Shown here one piece after another: positions 20,156 through 31,286 of a stretch of 64,000 nucleotides of DNA. A model generated the notes under the pieces. The model was not told where the DNA came from. It saw only the letters and a list, made by a program, of their open reading frames with translations, and did not search any database. Numbering within the stretch: the stretch's first letter is position 1; the number at the start of each line of letters is the position of its first letter. Position numbers and translations under genes: made by a program. The stretch is from Hyphococcus sp. (GTDB taxonomy: Bacteria > Pseudomonadota > Alphaproteobacteria > Caulobacterales > Parvularculaceae), in contig JABDJK010000027.1 in assembly GCA_013002535.1 (NCBI GenBank), positions 1 to 64,000 of the forward strand, given 5' to 3'.

Positions 20156-21462
20156 GGCCGCTCTCCCGCTTTTTCGCCTAGGGCGACGACAACATCTTTG
20201 ATGTGCTCGCCGAGCGCCTCCTTGTCTAAACAGGCGGCGTCTTCCTCGGCATTGTCGTTTTCGCAATAGCGCACAATGCGATAGGAGGCGCCAAAAAGAT
20301 TAAACGAAGCGCCGAGACCATATTCCAGTTCCAGTAACGTGATATTTGGGCCGCCGCTCTCGCCGGAATTCACGACGGTCATGACGCGGGTCCCGTAATA
20401 ATCATACATGCGCCCGCCGGATTTGAACGTTGCGCTGAAGCTATCGCCGCTGGTTTGCGTCGCGAGATCAACTGGACCGTCGGCATTTTGCGGCAACAAA
20501 ACGGGCAGCGTTGCGCGATCAAGATCGCCGCCGGGTGCGAGAGCTGCGGGCGTTAGTCCCATATCGTTTTGAGTCTGGACCATGGCTTCGGCAGCGTCCC
20601 AATCGATCTTTGTTCGAATGCGCCGCGCCGCCGGATAAATCCGCAGCGCCTCTTGCGCCTCTTCATCCTCCGGGCTTTGCACGACTTCGGCGCCGGGCGC
20701 CTGCGGCGCTTGCCTGGATTCATTCAGCGCACCAAAGACAGGGCTATCGACACTCTCCGGCGCATAGCGCAATGACAGGTCGTCGATGAGAAAACGCACT
20801 GCGCGATTGTTGGCGGCGACGCGGCGCAATTCGACTGTGACGCGCGTCAGTTGCGCTGTCTTGGCGTCAAAAGCGATACTGGTTGGCCAAGTCACGGCGC
20901 CCTGCGTCCAGGAAAAGCGATTGGAATTCTGAATAACGCGATCACCGGCTGCATTAAAACCATTGATCTGCGCGACAAAGAATTCATCGGTTGCGCCGCC
21001 GGTCGGATTTATTCGCATGGAAACTGCTGAAACCGGGCGATCGAAGAATAATTCCATCGCATCACCACCAGAACGCACTTCATGCGCGGCTGCGTTTGCG
21101 CCGCTGGCGGCCTGGGCGTATGGGCAAAGGCTAACATTGACATCGTCAAAGACGCGCCCGCACCGGTGGACGCTGGCGCCGTCGCCAAAATGAACGCCAT
21201 GGGCATTGCGATATTGTGTTGTCAGCAAGATCCCGGCGCCCGAAGCTTGGCCGTCTATTCCTTCGAAATCGATTGTGACTGCATCGTCATTTGTTTTGAT
21301 TTGATCGCGGTTGAGAACCGCGAGGTCCGATAGATCAATCGTCCGCGGATTAAACACTGGTCGATCTTGGGATATAGCGGGCCCGCCAGCCGCAATACCG
21401 GTCGCGATGCCGGATAATAAAACGCGCCCAAATGCGCCGCTGAATTTTTCTCTAATGCCCAT
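20152..21462 (-). CDS. Hypothetical secreted protein with beta-sandwich-like N-terminal domain
   Basis: Signal peptide; TIDFEGIDGQ...VSAVSMRINPTGG...VRFLIDDLSLRY resembles domains of PEP-CTERM-type extracellular proteins but no C-terminal sorting tag. Overlaps the M23 gene by 4 bp. Confidence 0.7.
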   Translation of the reverse strand: MGIREKFSGAFGRVLLSGIATGIAAGGPAISQDRPVFNPRTIDLSDLAVLNRDQIKTNDDAVTIDFEGIDGQASGAGILLTTQYRNAHGVHFGDGASVHRCGRVFDDVNVSLCPYAQAASGANAAAHEVRSGGDAMELFFDRPVSAVSMRINPTGGATDEFFVAQINGFNAAGDRVIQNSNRFSWTQGAVTWPTSIAFDAKTAQLTRVTVELRRVAANNRAVRFLIDDLSLRYAPESVDSPVFGALNESRQAPQAPGAEVVQSPEDEEAQEALRIYPAARRIRTKIDWDAAEAMVQTQNDMGLTPAALAPGGDLDRATLPVLLPQNADGPVDLATQTSGDSFSATFKSGGRMYDYYGTRVMTVVNSGESGGPNITLLELEYGLGASFNLFGASYRIVRYCENDNAEEDAACLDKEALGEHIKDVVVALGEKAGERP

Positions 21463-21835
21463 GACAGTTCCCCTCGTGAAAGCGTAATTTATCGACCGCC
21501 CCTACGCAAGGCGCGCTTTACGGCAGCGCCGACGAAAAAGGCTGATTCTCCAACACACTGATTTATATCATATTTTCGGCGCGCATTCGCGCCGCACAAT
21601 TTCGCGCGCACGGATCGTCGTTAATGTGGTCCGACATTTACCATGCTGGGGTTGCCGCGGAGATGCTCGGTCAGATGCGGTGTATGAGGATAAAGTCGCC
21701 AAAGTAATACGGGTGCGATGGCTGAATTTCAAAAAATGTGAGCGTTTAGGCGGCGCTGGTTTCGCTCGTCAGGCGAGGGAAGTTGTGGGTTTTCCGGTTA
21801 ATCGGTTTTGATGTTGCGTGCGACGCGCCAACCGG

Positions 21836-23059
21836 TCAGGCAAGCTCTTTATAAATATCCAGAATTTTTGCAGCCTTCGCTTTCCAGGTGAAATGCTCTT
21901 CAACGCGCTTGCGCGCAGCAACGCCTAGGCGTTCGGCTAAGTCTTGGTTCATCGCGAGATGCGTCATCCGTTCCGCAAGACCCATGACGAATTCTTCGCG
22001 CGATTCCGGCGGCACAAGAAAGCCGGTGTCGTCGGTGATGTAATCGCACGGACCACCCCATTTCGTTGCGATCGCAGTCGTGTTGCAGGCAAAGGCTTCA
22101 AGAACAACTGCGCCGCCGCATTCGCGCAACGACGGCAATACAAGCGCGGTGGCCCGCGCCAGAAAATCTGCGATTTCGGCTTGTGGCCGAAAGCCCAGAA
22201 ACTCAATTCGCTCACCTGCCGCGCCGATGGCGCGAGCATGGGCCTCCAGCGTTTCGCGCTCGGGTCCATCGCCGATAATTTGCAATCTTGCCGGCGCTGC
22301 AGTTTTAGCGAATGCCTCGATCAGTAGTTCAAGCGCCTTCATCCAGACCAGGCGGCCGACATAGACAAATGTCGGCGGATCCGATTTTGCCGTCGGCGGC
22401 GGCGACCAGAGATCAAGATCAACGCCGTTTTCTACGAGGATCTCAACCTTTGATTTTTTGACGTTTCCCGGCAGCCCGTCAGCAGTGCGCTCGTTTGCGA
22501 CTAAGAGTTTCGCAGCACGCGGCTTCCCCGGCGCGATGACATTGGCAATAGCTGCGATCGGACGGCCGATGCCAACGACGGCGCCGGCGCCGCGCGAATA
22601 ATCTTTGCGAAAAGCGGGCGGGTAATTCATGGCGCCGTTCATGGGGCCGATGACGACCGGCGCATCCATCTTGTGCAGAAACGACGGAAACATCGGCGAG
22701 ACCGGCGTTGGCTGATGGATGACATCGAAGCTGCGTTCGCGCTCCAGCCGCCGGGCCCGGCGCGCCAACCGCAACATGGTGACGAGGCCAATTGCGCTTG
22801 ACGAGATTGTTTCTCGCAAAGCATAGGGTAAGACGGCTCCGGATTTGTGAATGCCTTTTTCTATCAGGGCGTCGTCAGCAAAATGAAACGTTGCGCGGGT
22901 ATTGATGTCGCTTTCGAGAATTTCCTGTCGAACACGCTCATGGGTCAGCGCATGCACTTCGACGCCAAGGGCGCTTAGCTCGCGAATGTAATGCCAGGGA
23001 ATAATGGCTTCGCCGCCCATCCGCGTTGAGATATTTGGCGCAACAATCAATACCCGCAT
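21836..23059 (-). CDS. Family 4 glycosyltransferase
   Basis: MRVLIVAPNISTRMGGEAIIPWHYIRELSALG; FVYVGRLVWMKALELLIEAF; LVLPSLRECGGAVVLEAFAC. Confidence 0.92.
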   Translation of the reverse strand: MRVLIVAPNISTRMGGEAIIPWHYIRELSALGVEVHALTHERVRQEILESDINTRATFHFADDALIEKGIHKSGAVLPYALRETISSSAIGLVTMLRLARRARRLERERSFDVIHQPTPVSPMFPSFLHKMDAPVVIGPMNGAMNYPPAFRKDYSRGAGAVVGIGRPIAAIANVIAPGKPRAAKLLVANERTADGLPGNVKKSKVEILVENGVDLDLWSPPPTAKSDPPTFVYVGRLVWMKALELLIEAFAKTAAPARLQIIGDGPERETLEAHARAIGAAGERIEFLGFRPQAEIADFLARATALVLPSLRECGGAVVLEAFACNTTAIATKWGGPCDYITDDTGFLVPPESREEFVMGLAERMTHLAMNQDLAERLGVAARKRVEEHFTWKAKAAKILDIYKELA

Positions 23060-23116
23060 GGCGCGGCCCATCTTTAGATAACGACGATAAACGTCCGGCA
23101 ATGGCGACTGCCTACA

Positions 23117-24691
23117 TCAGTTCGGGACGTAATCTGCAAGAAACGGGTCCATGCGGTCCATCATGGCTTTCAATTCGGCATCAGCTTTTTCGATTCCTGC
23201 CGCATTTGAAACCGGCGTGATCAGGCGAACCATGGCGCCGTCTGACCGCTTCTTCATGACGGCATCATAAATCAACCAGAATTTCATGGTGAATTCATTG
23301 GCGACTTTGCGGCCGCGCTGGTCATACCAATAATAAACCAATTGGCGGACGTCGCGATTTTGGATGATCAACCGGTTATAAGTGATCGGCTTACCAGACG
23401 GCGTTTCACCCTTGATGATATCATGTTGTGATATTTCCCATCCGCCGCCCGGAATACATTGGCGCGGGGAATGCCAGGAGCGGCCGTCTCTCTGCGCGTC
23501 AAGATACGCCATGTAGAGATTGATAGCTTTTTGTTCCGGCGTAATAAAATTGACCACGATCGAATCGTCCGCGCCCAAAGTTTCGGCGACGGTCGGATCC
23601 AGCGGGCGGATGGAATGCGTCCATCCGGGAAATTCCTGCGGAACGCCAGCGAATATTTTGCGCTCTGGAATGATGAGGTCGTCCGTCGTTAAAACCTGGC
23701 TTAGCCCAACGAAAAGTGCGGCGACGCCAGCAACGCCGGCGAGAATATGCGGTCGCGGCAGGCCGCCCTTGCTTGGCGGAATTGGCGAAAGGTCCGGCGC
23801 CCCAAGGCTATCCAGCGCGCCTTTGCGCGGTTTTGATGTGTATGCAAGAACCGCAACGACGCCGAGCAGCGCGACCATGCACATCAGGAAGACAACCCAG
23901 CCTTCAAAGAAATGCAGCGCGCCTTCGGCGTGGGACGTGCCGTACGCCTGCACCAGCGCGCCAGTAACCGCGATCCGGAACGAGTTCATAAAAATCGTGA
24001 TCGGAATTGTGGCGATAACGATGACTGCCTTCTGCCAGAGTTTACCGCGGAAGAGATAGGCGGTCATAACGCCAAGGCTCAAAAACGGAAACAGATACCG
24101 AAGGCCCGAACAGGCCTCTGCAACTTGTAATTTGTAATTCCCAAGATCGATAATGTTGCCAGTCAGGAAAACCGGGATATCCATCATCTGAATCATCCAG
24201 ACGCCCAACACCGATGACATCTGCTGGAATTTCCAGGAAAGGATTGTGATTACCCAATAAGGGGGCGGCACGGCGAAAAACAAAAATGCAACCGGCGCCG
24301 CTACAACGCGCAACAACGATATGCCGCCAAAGCCGGCAACAAGGCCGGCGATGGAAACGACGATGCCAAGGTGTTGCAATACATAGATGTGCGTGATCTG
24401 GCCAAGGAGCGCCATCAAGCCGGCGATGACGACCAGGATAGGGCCGACAATGGACGGGGCGCCAATGCTTTTTATAACGGCGTTGCGATTGGTCCAAACG
24501 AGCCAGCCGGAAATTACCGGGATGAAATAGCTATGGCTCAACTCGTCCTGTTGACCCCAGCGCATCCATAGATTGCCGAGAGCGTCCCAAAAGAAAACAA
24601 CCAGAACGAGTATCGCGGCGCCAAGGGTCAAAGCCCAAAGCGGCGGCATATTCGGGTTCATTTTCGACGGATTAGCGTCCGCTGCAGTCAT
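23117..24691 (-). CDS. xrtD: Exosortase with C-terminal EpsI-like domain (XrtD-type, VPLPA-CTERM-specific)
   Basis: VAEACSGLRYLFPFLSLGVMTAYLF (catalytic Cys), MNSFRIAVTGAL (Arg), HAEGALHFFEGWVVF (His); C-terminal EpsI-like WHSPRQCIPGGGWEI and VYYWYDQRGR. Confidence 0.88.
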   Translation of the reverse strand: MTAADANPSKMNPNMPPLWALTLGAAILVLVVFFWDALGNLWMRWGQQDELSHSYFIPVISGWLVWTNRNAVIKSIGAPSIVGPILVVIAGLMALLGQITHIYVLQHLGIVVSIAGLVAGFGGISLLRVVAAPVAFLFFAVPPPYWVITILSWKFQQMSSVLGVWMIQMMDIPVFLTGNIIDLGNYKLQVAEACSGLRYLFPFLSLGVMTAYLFRGKLWQKAVIVIATIPITIFMNSFRIAVTGALVQAYGTSHAEGALHFFEGWVVFLMCMVALLGVVAVLAYTSKPRKGALDSLGAPDLSPIPPSKGGLPRPHILAGVAGVAALFVGLSQVLTTDDLIIPERKIFAGVPQEFPGWTHSIRPLDPTVAETLGADDSIVVNFITPEQKAINLYMAYLDAQRDGRSWHSPRQCIPGGGWEISQHDIIKGETPSGKPITYNRLIIQNRDVRQLVYYWYDQRGRKVANEFTMKFWLIYDAVMKKRSDGAMVRLITPVSNAAGIEKADAELKAMMDRMDPFLADYVPN

Positions 24692-24914
24692 TAAGGTCTC
24701 CCAGGCCCGGCATTTTTCCGGCCTTCAATTACGCTATTCGCGCGATTATGGTTAGATATCTGAATTTTCGGTGCAAATTCCATGCGCATCCAGCGCAAAT
24801 AATGCCTCGTAAACCCCCACGCAAACAAGCTTTCTCTAATTTTCAGGCGGTCATACCGCATTCTCGGAAACAGGCCAAACAAGAACACGTCAAATTCGAC
24901 GCGAGGTGAATGTG

Positions 24915-24944
24915 AAAAGGGCGGCTCAAATGAGCCGCCCTTTC
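24915..24944 (-). terminator. Rho-independent terminator downstream of groEL
   Basis: AAAGGGCGGCTCAaaTGAGCCGCCCTTT hairpin with T tract on the minus strand. Confidence 0.85.
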
Positions 24945-24982
24945 CTGAACGCAACTAATTTTTTTAGCGTTTGCGTCTTGGG

Positions 24983-26650
<1,668 letters not shown>

Positions 26651-26672
26651 TTAAATTCCAAAAATTCGTGGG

Positions 26673-26960
26673 TTAGTCGACGATGCCGAGGATGTCGGAT
26701 TCCTTCATGATCAGAAGGTCTTCGCCGTCGATGCGAACTTCCGAGCCCGACCATTTGCCGAACAGGATCTTGTCGCCGGTTTTGACGTCCATCGGTACGA
26801 TTTCATTGTCGTCGCCGCGAGCGCCGGAGCCAACAGCGAGAACCTCGCCCTGGCTTGGTTTTTCTTTGGCGGTGTCAGGAATGATGATGCCGCCAGCAGT
26901 TTTTTCGTCTTCGTCAATACGACGAACAAGCACGCGATCGTGCAGGGGCCGAAATGCCAT
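26673..26960 (-). CDS. groES: Co-chaperonin GroES
   Basis: [44 protein letters not shown]. Confidence 0.99.
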   Translation of the reverse strand: MAFRPLHDRVLVRRIDEDEKTAGGIIIPDTAKEKPSQGEVLAVGSGARGDDNEIVPMDVKTGDKILFGKWSGSEVRIDGEDLLIMKESDILGIVD

Positions 26961-27039
26961 GTGATGTCTCTCCGTGGGTTGAGATTTCTCTTTTAAAACA
27001 ACCAGTTAAAACGATTGCGCCGATGCAGGCACCGACTGA

Positions 27040-27064
27040 TAGCACTCACCATTGGCGAGTGCTA
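27040..27064. promoter_or_regulatory. CIRCE element (HrcA operator) upstream of groESL
   Basis: TAGCACTC-ACCATTGGC-GAGTGCTA, perfect 8-bp arms with 9-bp spacer, about 80 bp upstream of the groES start. Confidence 0.96.
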
Positions 27065-27493
27065 GCGAGCATTTAGGATCGAGGCGCGAATTCGTCAAGG
27101 GATAGCCGTGTGAAAGAATGAATATTGCGCGATTTAAACGCGAAATTTCCTCGAACCCAACCTCCGTGTCTGCGAACTCATGACCGATGATGCGTTATTG
27201 GTTTTTGGGCCATGGCGGCGGAATTTAAGCGATCGGTCTCGGGCGCTATTATTGACCTTACGGATTTGAAAATAAAGGATAACGCCGCAATGATGCGCGG
27301 CCTTCGCGCCGCCATGATCCATTGCAACTTCTGCCGCAATTACGTGTTTTTAATCCCGGTCGAACCGCAATAGGACCATATTTGGCGACAATCTTAACGG
27401 CTTGGCGTTGGGTCAGCATTAAGAGGACGCGGAAGAAATTTCTTAAGCGGCGGGCAATAATGCCGTCGCCGCACGAATGAAGGAGCATGAAAA

Positions 27494-28165
27494 ATGCGGA
27501 TATCGTTATTGGTGGGCGCGATCGCTTTGGTTGCGGCAGGCTGTACAACTAATCCTTATACAGGCGAAAAACGCGCAAGCCGCACGGTCACATCCGGCGC
27601 TGGCGGCGCGGTTGCGGGCGCAGCAGCGGGCGCCGCTGTCGGCGCCATTGTTGGCGGCAACGCCGGTAAAGGCGCTGCAATTGGCGCAGCATCGGGCGCA
27701 GCGATCGGCGTTGGCATCGGCGTTTACCAGGATCGCCAGCAAGCGAAACTGCGCGAACGCCTCGCAAATTCCGGCGTATCGGTGACCCGGGACGGCGACA
27801 ACATCTATCTGAACATGCCGTCAGATGTAACGTTTGACGTTAATCAGGACACGGTGAAAGCGGGATTTTATGAGACGCTTAATTCCGTTGCGCTGGTCTT
27901 GAAAGAATTCGATAAGACCACAGTCAGTGTTTACGGCCACGCCGATTCGACAGGTTCTGACGAATATAACATGGCTCTATCACAGCGTCGCGCATTGTCG
28001 GTCTCAAACTACCTTGCAAGCCAGGGCGTAATCGCAGGCCGTTTACAGGCTGTTGGATTCGGTGAATCTCGGCCAATTGCGGATAATTCGATTGAAGGCG
28101 GCCGCGCCGCTAACCGCCGGGTTGAAATTGTCATCGATCCGGTCGAAAGCGAATTCAAAAGTTAA
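27494..28165 (+). CDS. OmpA family lipoprotein (YiaD-like)
   Basis: MRISLLVGAIALVAAGCTTNPYTGE lipobox; Gly-zipper region; VYGHADSTGSDEYNMALSQRRALSVSNYLASQGV OmpA domain. Confidence 0.92.
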   Translation: MRISLLVGAIALVAAGCTTNPYTGEKRASRTVTSGAGGAVAGAAAGAAVGAIVGGNAGKGAAIGAASGAAIGVGIGVYQDRQQAKLRERLANSGVSVTRDGDNIYLNMPSDVTFDVNQDTVKAGFYETLNSVALVLKEFDKTTVSVYGHADSTGSDEYNMALSQRRALSVSNYLASQGVIAGRLQAVGFGESRPIADNSIEGGRAANRRVEIVIDPVESEFKS

Positions 28166-28203
28166 TCAATACGGCGCCGAAACTACTAATCGGCGTAAAT
28201 AAC

Positions 28204-28240
28204 AAACCCGCCCTCATCATTGTTGAGGGCGGGTTTTTTG
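28204..28240 (+). terminator. Rho-independent terminator
   Basis: AACCCGCCCTCA-TCATTG-TTGAGGGCGGGTTTTTTG. Confidence 0.9.
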
Positions 28241-28316
28241 TTAATGCTCCAAACATTGTGGCTTTAATCACATTGTAAGAGAGATTCTTTAGCTTTTCCC
28301 GAACAGAGGGGCGGGA

Positions 28317-29459
28317 ATGGCGATCGGTCATACCGCGCGTAGTCGCCAGAAGGGCCTGAAGGGGAAAAGGTTGATGAACCTTAACCAGCGCAGTTCACGT
28401 TACGGGAACGCCGTATTATTTTCCGCCGGCGTTGCCGCGTGCATGTTGATCGCCGCGTCAATCGAAGCGAATTTCAAACCGGCGTTTGAGATATGGTTGG
28501 CAAGCGCGCTTGTCGTGGTCGTGATTTTATACGCCCGCGCGGGTTTTGCTTTATCGCGTGCGCGGCAGGAATTGGAACTTCTTCGCGGGCTGGCTGACAA
28601 GTTTCCGGCAGCTGCAGCTGTTGTCAATCGAAAGCCGGAACCAGACATACATTTCAAACCGGCGGCTGGCGTAAGCGGCGAGGATTCTGAAATCCTGCAG
28701 CAAGTTAAAACAGCGATAGAGAATGACCGCATTGATCTTTATCTGCAACCGATTGTTTCCCTGCCACAGCGAAAGTTTCGTTTCTTTGAAGCGTTCTCCC
28801 GGCTCCGCGCAGAAGACGGCCAGATTTTAAAGCCCGCCGCTTATCTCGATGCAGCCGAACGGGCAAACCGGATTGGCGTCATCGACAACATGATTTTGTT
28901 GCGTTCGGTGCAGGCGCTTCGCAATCTGGGGCCGGACGCACAAAATTATCGCATCTTTTGCAACATCTCCCCGGCGACAATTTACGATAAGGATTTCTTT
29001 GCGCGGTTTTCAGATTTTCTTGACGTCAATGCAGACCTCGCTTCGCGCCTCGTTTTTGAATTCACTTACCCCGCCATTGAGATGATGCATGGATCGGTGG
29101 ACAACGACCTCGAAGAAATTGCTTCGCGCGGATTTGTCTTTTCAGTCGATCACATCCGACGCTTTGATCTCAATTGGAAATCCTTGCGCGAGCGAAATTT
29201 CCGCTTTGTGAAGGCATCAAGTGCAATGCTGCTTGCTGAAAACCGTGGTGATGACACTGCGAAGGCGCGTGTAAAAACTTTCCGTGATCGTTTGCTTGAG
29301 CATGGCATCGACTTAATCGTAGAAAAAGTTGAGCTGGAATCGCATGTGCCGGAAATCGTCTCCCTTGGAATTGATTTTGGTCAGGGCGAGTTGTTTGGCG
29401 CGCCGCGTCCGGCAAGTTTCTATATCAGCGATCCGGTGGACTTGGCGAACGCATCCTGA
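28317..29459 (+). CDS. Membrane protein with degenerate EAL domain (TipF-like)
   Basis: Two N-terminal hydrophobic segments, then EAL-domain fold with FFEAFSRLR, NISPATIYD, VFEFTYPAIEM, SVDHIRRFDL. Alternative start MNLNQRS at 28374. Confidence 0.8.
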   Translation: MAIGHTARSRQKGLKGKRLMNLNQRSSRYGNAVLFSAGVAACMLIAASIEANFKPAFEIWLASALVVVVILYARAGFALSRARQELELLRGLADKFPAAAAVVNRKPEPDIHFKPAAGVSGEDSEILQQVKTAIENDRIDLYLQPIVSLPQRKFRFFEAFSRLRAEDGQILKPAAYLDAAERANRIGVIDNMILLRSVQALRNLGPDAQNYRIFCNISPATIYDKDFFARFSDFLDVNADLASRLVFEFTYPAIEMMHGSVDNDLEEIASRGFVFSVDHIRRFDLNWKSLRERNFRFVKASSAMLLAENRGDDTAKARVKTFRDRLLEHGIDLIVEKVELESHVPEIVSLGIDFGQGELFGAPRPASFYISDPVDLANAS

Positions 29460-29492
29460 TCGGTAATTTTTCGGTTCACCTGCAACCATGCC

Positions 29493-30380
29493 TTGACCGA
29501 AACGAGCCGCGCGACTATCGCCGAACTTGTGAGCAATCCAGAATTTATCGATAGTATCAGCGAATTGGCGCCGGGCTACGACGCGATGTTGTGCGATGCC
29601 TGGGGCGTTATTCACAACGGCGTTGAGTTGTTTGACGGCGTTGCCGATGCGCTGGTTCAATTTCGTAAAAACCGCGGTCCTGTTATCATACTGACGAATG
29701 CGCCGCGGCCATCAACGATTATCCCCGGGCAACTCGACCGACTGGGTTTGCCGCGCGGAGCTTATGATGCGGTCGTCACGTCAGGGGATGCGACGCGTCA
29801 CGAAATTGCGCGCCGATTGCCGGCGCCGGCCTTCAAAATCGGTCCTGAAAAAGATGATCCATTATTTGAAGGTCTAGATATTGAATTTGCGCCGCCGGAA
29901 ATGGCATCCTTCATTATCTGTACAGGGATGGTGGATGAAAAAAATGAAGAGCCGGAGGATTATCGCGAATTGCTGGCCAATTTGGCAAACCACAATTTGC
30001 CAATGATTTGCGCCAACCCTGACATCGTTGTGAATTGGGGCGGGCGCATGATTTGGTGCGCGGGCGCGTTAGCGCAGATTTATTCAGAACTTGGCGGCGC
30101 GGTGATTTTCGGCGGCAAACCCCATGCGCCAATTTATGAACTCGCCTGCGCCGCGGTTGATGCGGCGCGAAAGAAACCGACGCAGCGCAAGCAAATGCTG
30201 GCTATTGGCGATGGTCTGGCGACGGACATTGCTGGCGCCAATGCAAACAATATTGATGCCGTTTTCGTCGCCGGAGACGGCGGTATTCACCGGGGCTACG
30301 GATCCGAGGCGGCGATTGCAGCGAAACTTGCCGAAGCCAATGTTGAGACCATAGCTGTTATGCGAACCCTGAAATGGTGA
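29493..30380 (+). CDS. TIGR01459 family HAD-type hydrolase
   Basis: YDAMLCDAWGVIHNGVELFDGVADAL; FGGKPHAPIYELA; AIGDGLATDIAGANANNIDAVFVAGDG. TTG start. Confidence 0.93.
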   Translation: MTETSRATIAELVSNPEFIDSISELAPGYDAMLCDAWGVIHNGVELFDGVADALVQFRKNRGPVIILTNAPRPSTIIPGQLDRLGLPRGAYDAVVTSGDATRHEIARRLPAPAFKIGPEKDDPLFEGLDIEFAPPEMASFIICTGMVDEKNEEPEDYRELLANLANHNLPMICANPDIVVNWGGRMIWCAGALAQIYSELGGAVIFGGKPHAPIYELACAAVDAARKKPTQRKQMLAIGDGLATDIAGANANNIDAVFVAGDGGIHRGYGSEAAIAAKLAEANVETIAVMRTLKW

Positions 30381-31285
30381 ACGAATCAAAACGCATCGCC
30401 GCGATCGGCAATTTCGACGGGGTTCACCTCGGCCACCAACATCTGTTGGCGGAGGCGGCTGCGTTGGCGGCGCAACTTGGCGCTGATCAAGGGGTTGTCT
30501 TGTTTGAACCCCACCCGCAGCGTTTTTTCCAGCCCAACGGTCCGCCGTTTCTCATTACATTGTCGGACCAGCGCAATGAATTGTTGCGCGCCAGCGGCGC
30601 CAAATTTGTTGAGGCCCTGGCATTTGACGGCGCGCTCGCGTCGCTAAGCCCGCAAGAATTTGTTCAAGGTATTCTGGTTGAACGGCTTGGTCTCTCTGGT
30701 GTTTTGACCGGCGTTGACTTCCGCTTTGGCAAAGCGCGCGCTGGCGATATCGATGCGTTAAAGACACTCGGACGCGAGGCCGGTCTGGAAGTGCGCGCTG
30801 CGAGTCTGCTTGAACGTCCTGATACAGAGAAGTTTGGGTCATCGGGAATTCGTCTGGCGCTGCGCGCCGGGAATGTTCGCGAAGCCGCTGAACAATTAGG
30901 GCGGTCATGGTCTGTTCGGCGCGAAGTGATCGACGGTCAAAAATTGGGGCGCACAATAGGATACCCAACCGCCAATATGACCTTAGGTGCGTTAATAGAG
31001 CCGCGTCACGGCATCTATGCGACCCGCGCAATATTTGACGGGAAAGCGCGCGACGCCGTCTCCAGTTTCGGACGACGGCCGACCGTGAGCGATGGCGAAC
31101 CATTGCTCGAAACTTATATTTTTGAATTTGACGGCGATCTTTACGGCCGCGCGATCGAAATTGAATTTGTTGAATTTATTCGCGACGAAGAAAAGTTCGA
31201 TGGGCTCGAGACGTTGAAGGCGGCGATCGCTGACGATTGCGAAAAGGCGCGGGCGATCCTGTCCGCTACGCCCGCATCGACATAA
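30374..31285 (+). CDS. ribF: Bifunctional riboflavin kinase/FAD synthetase
   Basis: IAAIGNFDGVHLGHQHLLAEA; VLTGVDFRFGKARAGD; GRTIGYPTANMTL. Confidence 0.96.
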   Translation: MVNESKRIAAIGNFDGVHLGHQHLLAEAAALAAQLGADQGVVLFEPHPQRFFQPNGPPFLITLSDQRNELLRASGAKFVEALAFDGALASLSPQEFVQGILVERLGLSGVLTGVDFRFGKARAGDIDALKTLGREAGLEVRAASLLERPDTEKFGSSGIRLALRAGNVREAAEQLGRSWSVRREVIDGQKLGRTIGYPTANMTLGALIEPRHGIYATRAIFDGKARDAVSSFGRRPTVSDGEPLLETYIFEFDGDLYGRAIEIEFVEFIRDEEKFDGLETLKAAIADDCEKARAILSATPAST

Positions 31286-31286
31286 G

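Noticed and set aside
24691-24954. 87-aa minus-strand ORF upstream of xrtD
   Set aside because: Overlaps the groEL terminator region and starts upstream of it; composition gives no support.
27040-27064. Inverted repeat upstream of groES as a novel element
   Set aside because: It is the well-known CIRCE/HrcA operator; kept only as a feature.
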